A stretch of 64,000 nucleotides of DNA from NCBI RefSeq assembly GCF_035083965.1, contig NC_089727.1, positions 4,035,501 through 4,099,500 on the forward strand. Reading direction: 5' to 3'. The notes below the pieces were generated by a model, which searched no databases, was not told the origin of the DNA, and saw only the letters and a program-made list of their open reading frames with translations. Below, piece by piece: positions 1 through 11,112 of this stretch. The position numbers and the translations under genes are program-made. Origin of the DNA: Branchiostoma lanceolatum. Its lineage: Eukaryota > Chordata > Leptocardii > Amphioxiformes > Branchiostomatidae. Each line of letters begins with the position of its first letter. The first letter of the stretch is position 1.

Positions 1-357
1 CCATATAATATCAACATACTCATATTTTTTCATGACCAGTTATAACATATATCAGCACACTCTACACATATACTAGTCCTGTACCACCAAATGATTTTTA
101 ACCCTATCTTAACTGGACTCATTCGCCCAATCATAACGTCCAAATGGTATGGTGCATGATCAAATTTGCAGGGGGTGATAGGCACGTAAATATAAATCAC
201 TTTCCATAATAAGCCTTGATTATTTGGCGAAGATAATGTGTTTGTGGAACTCTAGTTTTTAAATGTTTTATTAAGTCATACTTTTACATCTTGCATCGTA
301 TTCCAATTATGAAATTAAGGGTCAAACACATCCAATTTTGGTCGCTGTACAATGACG

Positions 358-545
358 TCGGCGTGGCGTAACGGTTAGAGCGTAGAACTCGGAATCAATA
401 GGTCCCGAGTTGGATACTAGTACTCACCATGCCCCGACGTTGTGCCCCTGGGAAAGGCACTTTACACTACCTTCCCAGACGGTGGAGTGTCTATTCCGCT
501 AATCTGTCAAACTGTGTGCCAAAAAACACACTGCGGATTTAGTTG
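358..545 (+). repeat. tRNA-derived SINE
   Basis: The head (361-430) resembles a tRNA with an A-box-like GTGGCGTAACGGTTAGAG and a degraded B box, GAGTTGGATACTA. It is followed by GCCCCTGGGAAAGGCACTTTAC, a body motif (split here by a few variable bases) that recurs near 37345 and 51650. This is a Pol III-type retroelement and not a working tRNA gene, because the arms do not pair well. The 3' end is not sharply defined. Confidence 0.6.
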
Positions 546-639
546 CCGGTGTGCCAACATCTAGCACATTTGCCGCTGAGAACCGTTAAAAAAAGTACGA
601 TGGCTCAGTGGTTGCTGTCTAGTGAAAAGGGGATCTCAC

Positions 640-3600
640 CTGTAGGCTACACTAGCGGCAGGGTAGTGGCTGAGGTACGTCCAGTTCTGCACGTGAAACT
701 TGTACATGTCCACGGGGATGTGCTCCGGGTCGGAGAAGCGACCCTCCAGCACACTGATGACTCGTTTCCACGTCGTGCACGCTACCTGCATGGGAACGAG
801 AGTAAATGAAAGCACTGACGTTAGCTACCGGATTGAGAATATTCGACCCTGATTTTTGGCGACCGTTCGCTAAAGCCGGCGTCACAATTCTTGCGAGAGT
901 CGGCCGACTTTGTAGATCGCCCGAAGCTCGCCGAATTTCAAAATCGTCCGAGCGTCGACCGTATTTTCCAATGAAAATCTCGGGCGACGTCCGTCGAACC
1001 AAGTCGAACACTAGAAACTAAAAATCCCCCATGAGATGGTACCATCTCTTGGACATGGACGAAGTCAGTATCGACTAACCTGGTAAAAGGCCAATATTTG
1101 GATCAACTTTTATTTCTAAAAATCGCCCGAAGCCCGCGTAATCGACAGGACGTCGGCCGTACTTCGGCCGAAAATGCACATTTGAAGCTCGCCAACACGT
1201 CGGCCGAGCTGAATTTCTTATTTGTGACGGGGGCTTAATGACTACAGAAATAATTGTACACATGTACTCACTAATAGCTAGAGATCAATAGGTATACAAG
1301 TGGCCGTCTGCCACCTTCCTCATGTCAATAATGAACCATGATGAGCGGGATATAGACTCAATCACGTTTGGAACCGCATTCTTCACACTGTAGCAGCGAC
1401 ACCTAGCTGCAGTGCGAAGTAGAACCAGTCATGATTGTCCCGAGGAAGCACCCCGACCAATCGAATCACGTGAATCGCATTGAAACTCAGATTCGTATCA
1501 GCCATTTCCCGACAAATCGCTTTCTATTATAACTTGCGTTAACGACTACATCTGACCAAACAAACTTGCCAGTGAGATGGTGGAAGGTGTCAGCTTCCAA
1601 AAGACGTTTTCAGATTGACAATTTTGGCACTTTGGAAGTGATTGAATCCGCCCGCGATTTAAATTCAAGTTTCTACTACTTTTCTCTAAACGTTAAATCG
1701 CGGGCGGATTCAATCACTTCCAAAGTCGTCTTTTGGAAGCTGACACCTTCCACCATCTCACTGGCGAGTTTGTTTGGTCAGATGTAGTCGTTAACGCAAG
1801 TTAGAAAGCGATTTGTCGGGTCATGGCTGATACGAATCTGAGTTTCAATGTGATTCACGTGATTCGATTGGTCGGGGTGGGAAGGTGACAGACAGTCTCT
1901 GAAACGTCGGCTGTCGTTACTCCTTGGTTGTGAATAAAGAACTTTGTTACTCAGAAAACGGCAAATTTCCCTAAATTCCGGCCCACCTTTGGCACGTAGC
2001 AGTAGAGGAACCTGTACTCGTCGTTCACGATGATATGACGCAATGCGTTCCAGCGTTGCCTTGACGACAGGTCGGAGACGTCCCGCGCAGCGTTGCCATC
2101 CCGACAGCCGTGCTTCAAGGTCCGCGGTTGTGACGTCACCTGCATGGGAACCAATCGGCAAACGTTTAGAACGGACGTTCACGTAAGGTCACGGGTAGAA
2201 AATAACTGGTCAGTCACCGCGAAGAAGGCTTTATAAATATGTGCAGAAGACTCGTGAGATTTGTTACGCTGCAATTCAGGCAATACCCACAAGAGGTCGC
2301 AAACGGTTGGTTGGCGGTGAATTGACTTGTTCTTGCGAAATGTTTTGTATTTGGGGACAAGTTCACTGGACTGCTTCATTGTATTCATGGGGTGTCTGTC
2401 AAACGTAATGTGATTTTCGGGTAATCTGGCGCTCGACAACGCGATACGAACAATATTCAGGATCATAGGTAACGTGCTACGTAGAAGTAAGTCGACCCAC
2501 AATATATCGACAACGAGTTAGATCGGGCCGACTACGATTCATGGTGAAATGAAATACTATAAATGCATTTAAGTTCGCGTGGTTTTTATTTCGCGCTAAG
2601 CTAAGGCGAAAACGGAGTGTTTTCGGTGGTTTTAAGTTTGCGACAGCGCTATAGTCACATACTGCTACAGTATTGGATAAAAATGTTCGCAACGGTTGTA
2701 GGTTTGCGGTGAAACGGTTGCCGCGAAAACCGCGAACATTTCTGCATTTACAGTAGGTCACTTCACCTCACAGAAGAACAGGCATGTAGACCCTTGTTCA
2801 GAACCACCGTGGTGCAGTACAGATCCATGCAGTCCTACCCTGGGTATCATCCTCCGCAGTAACCGCTGGCTCAATCTTTTCGCTTGCTAACCAGTCTACT
2901 GAGGATGGTACCCAGGCTAGTAGAGTCTGCACAGCAATGCCTGTGTTACAGTTTCCCTGTTGAACCCTCTCCTCCCCGACACAGTTCCCTTTACAATATT
3001 GGATTCATTTGGGGATGATTTATACCGAGATTACCGAGTGAAATTATGGGGAATGTTGGACTGTCCCACCCAGCTAGCCACCTCGGTCGTCGTCAGGCCC
3101 TGGGTCGTCTTCTTATGTCAAGTCAGAAGCCTGGAAACATGTGTCCTTTATTACAGGGAACTGTCGCGTGTTACACTTCAGTGATTTAAAGTCTAGACTT
3201 TTCGTCCAAGACGAACTAATTAAGACAACTGCGACTTACAAAATCTTTTGCCAAACCAGTGGCATTCTACAGTATAACTGACCATTCGGATCGTGACGAA
3301 TATCCTGTGTGTAACGTGACATATTGTTACGTACAAGTAGTATAATTTATGTACTTTTTTGGCATTCACTTTCATTCGAAAACTTTGACATCGTATTTTT
3401 TTTTTTTTTAATTGAGAAAATGTCAGGGTAAGGGACTATATGTTCTTTTGCCAAGACTATGGCCTTCTACAGACTGACTGACCGAATAAATTTTTGACGA
3501 AAAAACTTACTTTCTCGTCACATATTGCTACGAAATGTACTTGTATGTATACAAAATGTTAGGATCAGAAGGGACGGTCTTTTCTTGCAGACAATGGTAT

Positions 3601-6600
3601 AACGTTAAATGTGTCTAAAGTCAAAGAAGACAAGAAATCTAAAGACCCGTAAAGGGCGGTATAACCCCGTCGTCGCGAAAGCATGTCGACTGATGATGTT
3701 GAAAGGCGATTTTTGATTTGATTTATTATGTTTAGCCATAAGTATGGCTAAACATATTGTTTTCTCTCATGTTTCTTCTTCTTCTTCTTCTTCTCCTGTC
3801 AAATCTTCAAATCGATTCATCTCTGTCATTTTTTGACCAAATGACCTGGAATTTGGTACAGAGGTAATGTAGGCAAAAACCAATGTGCGTTCTTTTCCTT
3901 TTTTTGATATTGACCTTGAAAGTGATTTTATTGAGGTTTTTAGGCTATTTTTAGCATATCTTGGCCTCCTGCGCCCTGGTATTTCAACCGAATGACCTGA
4001 AATTTGCTGTATATGTGGCTTGAACAAATATTTAAAGGACTACATTCCCATTTTTGGCATACATATATTCAAAACGATTTATTTTGGGCTTTCTTGACAA
4101 TATTTGCCACTTCTGTCACTTTCAATACTACATATGACCTACAGGTCATTGACCCCTAGTGCCTTGCACCTGGCCAAGCTGGAAGTTTGCTTACGAGGAG
4201 GAAAGACCGGACATAAACATTTAACGTGATTATCGGGAAAACACCATGTTCCCTTAAACTCAGTGGTTAAATTGCAGTTTAGGAAATTTTATAACAGAAA
4301 ACAAGTTAAATCAATGATTTTGTGAATGTTTATTCTAGCATTAGTTATTCCAGATATTTTCAAACTCCAAATTCTTCAACACAACACGGGAGATCGTTTC
4401 TCCTCAGACTGGCGCGACACTCCTGTCAAAATTGATTGATGATCTCTCTCTGTGGTCCCGCACGTTGTCGCAGCGGTGCGTCGCCGCTACGCGATCGAAA
4501 GCACGCCGCTGTCTGTCTCGGACCAACACGCGTCTCCCGTGATGTGTAGCGTCCACCACCAGGCCTTCCTACATGTCCTACGTACGGGCGTATGGATCGT
4601 AGAATTCGGCAAAAAAGGAATGATTAGGCCAGTAGAGTCAGTCCCCGGTAAGGTCAATGATTCGCCCCTTTGTGCTAGCTTGTAACGTTAAATGAATGTA
4701 CCATCTGCACTGGTGGCCAAACTTCACTGACAAACTTTCTCCCTATTATCATCATGAGCTTGCGTTAGTCTGGTACTAGTGACTATTATGTGCCGGGAAT
4801 GTTTATCTATCGCACGCCTTGGAAGGAAGTTCAACCATGATAAATGGTCGGCCGTTGCGAAAATTTGGAATCCCATGCTGTTGATTTTCGTGATTGAATC
4901 TGTAAGAAAATATATTTTCATGTCGTTCATGTTTTTGGGACGGACGCCGGGACGGGGTGAATTTTTTCTATCATTTTCGTCCCGTTAGTAATGCAAATCG
5001 AATCGTGTTGCACAAGAGGCAAAACACTAAAAACGTGGGTCTTGTGGAGTGTTTTGGAGCGGGAAAATGCCGGATATTAGCGGTGCCGAACAGTGTACAT
5101 CGTCGCGCGCGGGTGACGCTCCGTCAAAACAAATCCGCTGGTGGTCTAGCGCGGCCACCGAAAATAGGCAGAAACACACAGGAGGACTTAGCACCTTCGT
5201 TTATGAGGGCAATTGTGAAAATCTTTTGTTACAAATTGTTCGAACATTGAAACATTTGGATAGATGGTTTGAAACTGTTCTAAATAAAGAGATTTTTGTG
5301 TAGTTACGTTCGAAATGTTTCCAACGTATGTGAAATAAGTTCAAACATGTTATAAGTTTCAATTCTAATTGTTTGAACACTTAAGAACTATTGTGACTTA
5401 GACATTCTTTTAATCAAAATAGTTCAAACATATTACAAATATTATATTAAAACCCTCTCGGTGACTTTGAATTGACTCAAATATGTTGTTTTTGGTCATT
5501 TCCTTCGTCTCCTGTCAAATCTTCATATGTATACTATGGAAAACTTCATTCTTCCCTGGGGTTGATCTTTTTTAATTCAATTTTGAACTGGGTTGATTAT
5601 GCGCAAGAGTGTAATTTTCAGCGGATATTTTTCGACTGGTTTACATGGAAATGGCACGGAATATCCCATTCATACAAGGGGAGGATTCTTTAATTATTTC
5701 TTTCAATTTTGAGCTGGAATGATTATGAAAAAGTCCATTTTTTAGCAGAAGTGTATTTGTTAATCAATTAGTGGATATGGTTGTGGACTGGTCCATATTG
5801 TGTTGAGGTGCTACTGGAAGACTCAATTTTGGACTGGGGTGATTCATTTTTTTAGTGCAAGTATTTTAGAATGGTCCATTGTTATTTTGGGAGAGTCCAT
5901 TTTTTGCATGGCGAGGAGTATGGCTAAACATGCTGTATTTGCTCGCAAATGTTGCCTTTCTAGTTTATCTATTTGGTTGGTTGGTTGTTTATTTGGTTGG
6001 TTGGTTGGTTGGTTGTTTGGTTGTTTGGTTGGTTAGTTGGTTGGTTGTTTGGTTGGTTGGTTGGTTGTTTGGTTCTTTAGTTGGTTTGTCGGTTGGTTGG
6101 TTGGTTGGTTGGTTGTAAAAAGTACAGCCAGGGCTACCCAACTAGCCGAATGCTATTACAAAGGGTTAGCCGACCTCACCAACAAACTGAAGACCATCTT
6201 AAAACGGCCCGCGGGTCAACAGAGGTCATCAGAGGTGACCCCGTGACGGAAAGTTTCCTACCACTGATCAGCTCCAGGCCGGGGAGATACATGAGGACCT
6301 GCGAACAACTGTACAGAAGCACTTCATGTGATGAGCTAATCTTGCACTGGTCGAGACAGGGAGGACAGACGATGTAGCTAGCAAGCCATCTGAAACATCT
6401 AAGTAACCGTTTACAACATCTATACAGTTGCTTGAGTAATTTGATGTCTAACCTTCATCAACGAGCTCGAGCTGCAGGGTTGCCTGGAGTATCTTTTCCG
6501 AATATCAAATGCTTCACTGTCGGTGTTTTCAATATGACATATTTGCTATTGAAAGTTGTTTTGACTTCCACGTTCATATATGCTCTCTGTAGACTTACTG

Positions 6601-9600
6601 TAAATGTTCGCGGGGATTTAATTTTACGGTAGGGAGAAAATGGAGCGTTCGCGGTGGTTTCGAATTCGCGTTTGAAACAATAGTAGCACTGCAATACAGT
6701 CACACAGTAGAACGGCTTTTCACCGTGAAAACCGCGAACATAAAACCACCGCGAATATTTCTGCATTTATCATTCATCCAATGTAGTAGGCACGGTTCCA
6801 ATGTCGACAGCGTCAGAGTGATAAGTGCGGTGGTATCTCTAATGTCATAATTGACTGCTCAACAGACTGTGACATACGGTCGGCTAGGAGTGCGTACCGT
6901 TGCCATGGCAACGCGTCCCCAAGAGACGTCATCAAACTTAATAACGTAACTCTAATCGGTACGTAATTCTGGAGCAGGCTCTTCGCATTGGCGCCAAGGT
7001 GATCCGATTAGGGCCACGTCAAATCGGTTAGCATCGCCATCAACACTCTACACAGCAAGGGAAAGATCGTTGATGTCTGCGGTTTACAGTGATATAGGGT
7101 AGAGGACGGGGATGTACCTATAGCTTACTGGTAGCAGCCTCACATTTGAGCTCCTTGTTATATTCCCCTTCCAGTGGGAAGGGAATAGACTGTTTTTGCT
7201 TGCCTTTTCTTCTTCTTTCTTCTGCCAAAAATCAAGTAGATGTGGGGTGGTAGCTCTACTAATGGTAGTGCAGAAAGTTATATGTACCTTATGTTACATG
7301 GTACAGATGTTATATTGGAGATGTAAGTACCTTTAGAAAAGGTGAATACACCTGGCAATTAATTATGCTAATGAGGACCTCATTTGCATAATTTATGCAT
7401 AAACCTGTATTTCCCTTACCGCAAAAGCTGCAGATGTCATATCTGAGATGTAGGTACCTTTGGGAAAGGTGAATACACCTGGCAATAGATAATGCAAATG
7501 AGGACCTAATTTGCATAATTTAGGCAAAAACTAGTATTTCCCTTACCATGAAAGCTGCGGATGTCATATTTGAAGCAGCCAGGAAATCTACTAGTATGTG
7601 CCACTAGAACGAACGAACGAACGAACGAACGTTTACACTGATATAGAGCAGAGGATATTTATCATTTACAGTGTTCAGCTGATGCGGTCTAGTTGCTTCA
7701 TCGTCAGTTCATATGTTCTATCGAGGCTAGCTCTGTATCCCTGGAAAGCATCGCCATTACTGCATAAGATCGTTGATGACAGCTGTTTACAGTGATATAG
7801 GATAGAGAAAATATTTACATTGGTCTGGTAAGGTTTACTTGATTCAGTTTCGATTCGCCTGTTTTGCCAACACTTAGTTTTCAAGGTAACCTATTGTACG
7901 TAAGAAGCTTCTTTATGAGGAAAAGTCGATCCGTATTCGGCGTAATAAAGGGCTTTCAGGCTGGCGTTCATTCATTATTAAAGTGCGGGGAGGAGAGGCG
8001 CCGCGGCGTCTGACGTGCGACACGCCTGGTACATCATGTCTGCTTCAGTGGCCTAGCCTGGATGCTAGACCCTCAATCTCTAAAATATTACTATATCTAC
8101 ACGTTAGATGTTTTAGAGATTGGGGGTCTGGCATCCAGGCTAGGCTACTGAAGCATACATATTATACGATATTATACATATCATACTATAGATATCTTAG
8201 AGACTGTGGGTCTGGTACATCATTTTATTTTATCTTTATTTTATTCAAATTGCAGCAGGCAATACATGACAACCCAGGCAGCAGTAGCTGATATCGGGTG
8301 TCTAACACATAGCACATACAATAACAATGTTGAAAATTACGCATATATACAAATATAAGTTCCTAACGTACACAATGATGATAATAATAATAATAATAAT
8401 AATAAAATGTCAAGGAGGTTCGAGAGGTCAGAGGTCTTGATTTGAAGTAGTTTGGCATGGTAAGTTGACTGGGGTGGTTTAAATGGAAGGACCATTGAAA
8501 CGCTTTGTAGAGGAAGTGTATGTGTACATCATGTGTGCTTCGTTAGCCTAGCCTGGTGTGCATACTCTCCAAGCAGATGTTCGGTTTCGACTGGTTTTTG
8601 ACGTGTTTCAGGCGGTTTTGTCGGGATTTCTATTGTAAGTCGCCAAGCCAAATTGTTGTCTTGGCGACAAAAACGATCCCCTCATAAAGAGAACGGGATG
8701 AAATAGAAAGCCCGACAAAAACGCCTAATATAAAAACACGGAGTCGAATCTCTGCTTGGAGAGTGTGGTATGCAGTCTTCTTTGCCACCGCACAAAAACT
8801 GAACATTAGATTGAATGCCAATATACATGTTTCTCTCTCACGCAGTTTAAGTACAATATTGTTCTTCGGGTCTATAAAATGATAAGTTTGATAGGATTAT
8901 AAACGCTCTATAAAAACCGGACGTTCTTCTGCAGTATCATACTGCAGACTATCAAGGAAAGCTACATCTAACTGTTTCTTCGACGTCCCAAATTTTACGA
9001 CAATCCATCCATACCTTGTTGAATTATGTTGCTAAACGACATACACATACACAAACACTACCAAAAGCATAACCTGCTTGGCGAATGTAGTTAATTTTTC
9101 TAAGAAAACTTAAAACAACACCATTTTGTCCCAAGATGTGTTTGTAGATTACTAGTATGTTCCAACAGGCTTTCTTTGAATCCTTAGATCAAACCTTTTC
9201 CGAGCAATCAGTTCCACTGGCAGGATTTCTTCTGACATCGGACTGACATCAACTGTATCATGTCAACAGCATAAATGGCACCTAAACGCGAAGAAACGGC
9301 GCGAACAGATGCGAACATTAATGGATTCGTTCCGTTTTCCAGCAATCTGAGACCCCTGGAGAGTTTGGGCCTCACCCGAAGCCGTGATTTCTTCGGCAGA
9401 GGCTTGTTTTGGGGGGTTATTACCTTCGCCGAGAAGGTTATGTTTTCAACAGCATTCGTGTGTTTGTGTCTGTGTACACGGTAACTCGAGACTGCCTGAA
9501 TGGATTATCTTCATTCTTGATAGGTAGGTAGGTCTTCTTGAGACTTTGAAATGATTAGATGTTGGGCCCCTTTTCTACTCATAATGGCATATGTGCACAG

Positions 9601-11112
9601 TCCGTTCGGGTCATTTGAGGACGATGGCAGTACTTTTCTTAGAAATAGGATAACAAGAAAAGTACTGCGAGTATTTTGAAAAAGGAACCCTTTTTGTCCT
9701 CTCAAAGACATCACAAGCGAAACGACAAATGGATTCATTTTCAAAACTTTCTAATTTTTTGACAAACAACTTTCTTTCACATACGATTAGAAACAACGCC
9801 AACCCCTTTCCGAGCCCAAGAGTCCCGTCAATACAAACCCAATTTGCGCCTACTGCGCCAGGAATTGGACGCGGTCGCGGCGAGTCACGGGACAGGAAAA
9901 CTCATCTGTTTCGCCTTCTCCTCCCACAACAAATCTTGACCTAGATAAGCCACAACGTTTACACCTTCCGAATCGCTCTTACTTTCCCTTTCTTTTATAG
10001 TCAAAATAAACAGATATCAAATCTTGTACACTGAGCTTTCCTTTGGACAGAGTAGTGACCGTTGGGAAGTGAACTAAAGCTGTACAGAGGTTGGAAACCA
10101 GACCAGGCTACTCTTATACAAGCTTCTGCCATTAACTGTTATTTACAGGGCACGCAGATGTGTGAACTTGGCGAGGGCAGTTGGCTGCTTTCCGCCTGTT
10201 TTTGTCGTTGACTCTTTCCTGTTTTGAGCGATATTTCGGAAATAACAAAATTGACGCCGATCAAAATATATGAAGAAAGTGTCCGTCTTCGAAGGTTGAA
10301 ATTTGGCTATCTTATATATTCTGAATACGCGGTAGCTGTCTTCTCAGTTCATATGCCCATCAATGTACAACCGGTTAACCGCAGAACTGGTACAACCGTG
10401 AACGTGCTAAAAAAAGACGAAAACAAATATGCAAACAAGAAAACAACTTGGAAACTGAAACCGTATCAAAGTTTACCCAAAGACATAGATAACGCGTCAG
10501 ACGTCTATAACACTGAACAAAGTAAAAGTAAGGCAGTCATCCCTGAGCTGAAGCATGACGAGCCCTTCACCAGGCGCCATAGCTTTTAAACACCCTTTCT
10601 AACCCATCAGATACAGTTAACCTGACATCTAACATTCTACCAAGACTACCTAGGCTGGTAGGACCTAGGCAACCAGACTCTAGAGGTTGCTAGAAAAAGT
10701 AGACATGGGCCAAAATATAGACTGGATCGTAGGTTTAATACAAACTGTACTCTATGGCATATTCATTTACCATTCGTATCTGACCACGTTCTACTATTTC
10801 CAGCAACCCATGGGGTGTGGTTTAAGTCTAAAGAGCCTATCGTACCTTCCTGCCAGCGGCGCCAGTTCTCTCTCGTCTGATCTCCCGGGTGCCCGGGTCC
10901 GCATGTTGGCGGGGCTGCGAGTCTGCCGTCCCCGCCGGAAATCGGAGCGCGTCCCGCCTCCCTGGTGCCTCCCCGGTGGTGCCATCGCGCAGGCCCCGTA
11001 CCTGTCCCACCAACACTCGCCGGTCCACGAACGTCGCCAGGAAGAGCGTTGCCATGACAACGAGCAGGAGGAACAAGAAGAGGCAGCGGCGGCTTCTGCC
11101 CCATCCCGACAT
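640..11112 (-). CDS. carbohydrate sulfotransferase (CHST8-14 family), 5' part only
   Basis: Golgi type II enzyme that transfers sulfate from PAPS to a sugar of chondroitin, dermatan or a related glycan. Exons: 11112-10846 (89 codons), 2139-1987 (51 codons), 785-640 (48 codons plus 2 nt), all joined in phase 0 with GT/AG borders. Exon 1 has a short basic N-terminus ([10 protein letters not shown]), one membrane anchor rich in L, V and F (about residues 10-30) and a stem. Exon 2 ends in [12 protein letters not shown], and exon 3 opens VACTTWKRV. Together they make the family's PAPS 5'-phosphosulfate loop at about residue 140, close to its place in CHST11. Exon 3 ends at [13 protein letters not shown]. 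The catalytic half, with the 3'-phosphate motif, must lie left of the window. The ATG at 11112 is chosen because it directly precedes the anchor. Linking exon 1 to exon 2 across 8.7 kb is inference from phase and domain order; exons 2 and 3 are strongly linked by the split motif. Which CHST member it is cannot be decided. Confidence 0.78.
786..1448. other. intron 2 of the sulfotransferase, left part
   Basis: No gene seen. Between 890 and 1210 the sequence is GC-rich with recurring pieces such as CGCCCGAAG and GTCGGCCG, suggesting an old degraded repeat. I could not define its borders. Confidence 0.35.
1449..1879. mobile_element. 431-bp foldback element in the sulfotransferase intron
   Basis: Two long inverted arms (about 1449-1664 and 1692-1879) meet at a short loop near 1665-1691. 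The outer ends read CACCCCGACCAATCGAATCA and its complement. The inner ends carry ATCGCGGGCGGATTCAATCA and its complement. The arms are over 90% alike by eye, but the right arm lacks about 25 bases. There is no coding capacity, so it is a non-autonomous foldback or MITE. It sits about 108 bp downstream of the exon 2 donor of the minus-strand gene. Confidence 0.85.
2140..3719. other. intron 1 of the sulfotransferase, right of exon 2
   Basis: No gene seen. A degenerate relative of the MITE at 14833 lies at about 2833-2920 (CATCCTCCGCAGTAACCGCTGG on the left arm, interrupted pairing on the right). The open frames here are short and lack family features. Confidence 0.4.
3720..5955. repeat. two fragments of one dispersed repeat, plus unassigned intron
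   Basis: At 3728-3755 there is a small palindrome built on ATGTTTAGCCATA, followed by (CTT)n and TCCTGTCAAATCTTCA. The same TCCTGTCAAATCTTCATA block occurs at about 5510, and GTATGGCTAAACAT recurs near 5919. The two stretches (about 3720-4160 and 5470-5955) therefore look like fragments of one retroelement-like family. In between (4170-5470) no gene is seen. A block at 4545-4670 (CCACCAGGCCTTCCTAC, then AGAGTCAGTCC) has a diverged partner at 20730-20845. Confidence 0.45.
5968..6117 (+). repeat. (GGTT)n-type microsatellite
   Basis: About 150 bp of GGTT with interspersed TTGTTT. Any apparent hydrophobic open frame (repeats of GWLV) is only the translation of this simple repeat. Confidence 0.95.
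7304..7577 (+). repeat. 127-bp minisatellite, two full copies plus a partial third
   Basis: Copies start at 7304, 7431 and 7558, exactly 127 bp apart. Each holds GGTGAATACACCTGGCAAT, then ATGAGGACC, TTTGCATAATTTA and TTTCCCTTACC. The unit contains a short self-complementary stretch, AGGTGAATACACCT. It lies within intron 1 of the sulfotransferase. A (CGAA)n run follows at 7609-7631. Confidence 0.92.
8041..8155. mobile_element. MITE-like hairpin, GCCTGGATGCCAGAC family
   Basis: Arms 8041-8086 and 8111-8155 are inverted copies. They start TGCTTCAGTGGCCTAGCCTG and continue through GGATGCTAGACCCTCAATCTC. A second member of the family lies at 49474-49626. A partial arm is repeated at 8185-8215, and the left flank GTACATCATGT recurs at 8524, so insertions are nested here. 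It is non-coding. Confidence 0.8.
8563..8766. mobile_element. hAT-like MITE, CTCCAAGCAGA family, copy 1
   Basis: The termini read TACTCTCCAAGCAGATGTTC and its inverted counterpart ending in TCTGCTTGGAGAGTGT. The flanks GGTGTGCA (8555-8562) and GGTATGCA (8767-8774) differ at one base and fit an 8-bp target duplication. Inner arms share GTTTTTGTCGGG-type sequence. There is no open frame, so it is a non-autonomous DNA transposon. The hAT assignment is inferred from TSD length only. Confidence 0.82.
8767..10845. other. intron 1 of the sulfotransferase, right part
   Basis: No gene seen. GAGAAGGTTATGTTTTCAAC near 9435 resembles the end of a dispersed retroelement. The 121-codon plus-strand open frame at 10227-10589 has no ATG at its start and no recognisable domain, so it is not called. 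Confidence 0.4.

Noticed and set aside
5879..6118. Very hydrophobic frame resembling a membrane protein
   Set aside because: GWLV repeats come from the (GGTT)n microsatellite.
10224..10589. 121-codon plus-strand frame
   Set aside because: First codon is TTG, no ATG near the start, no recognisable domain, and it lies in an intron of the minus-strand gene.
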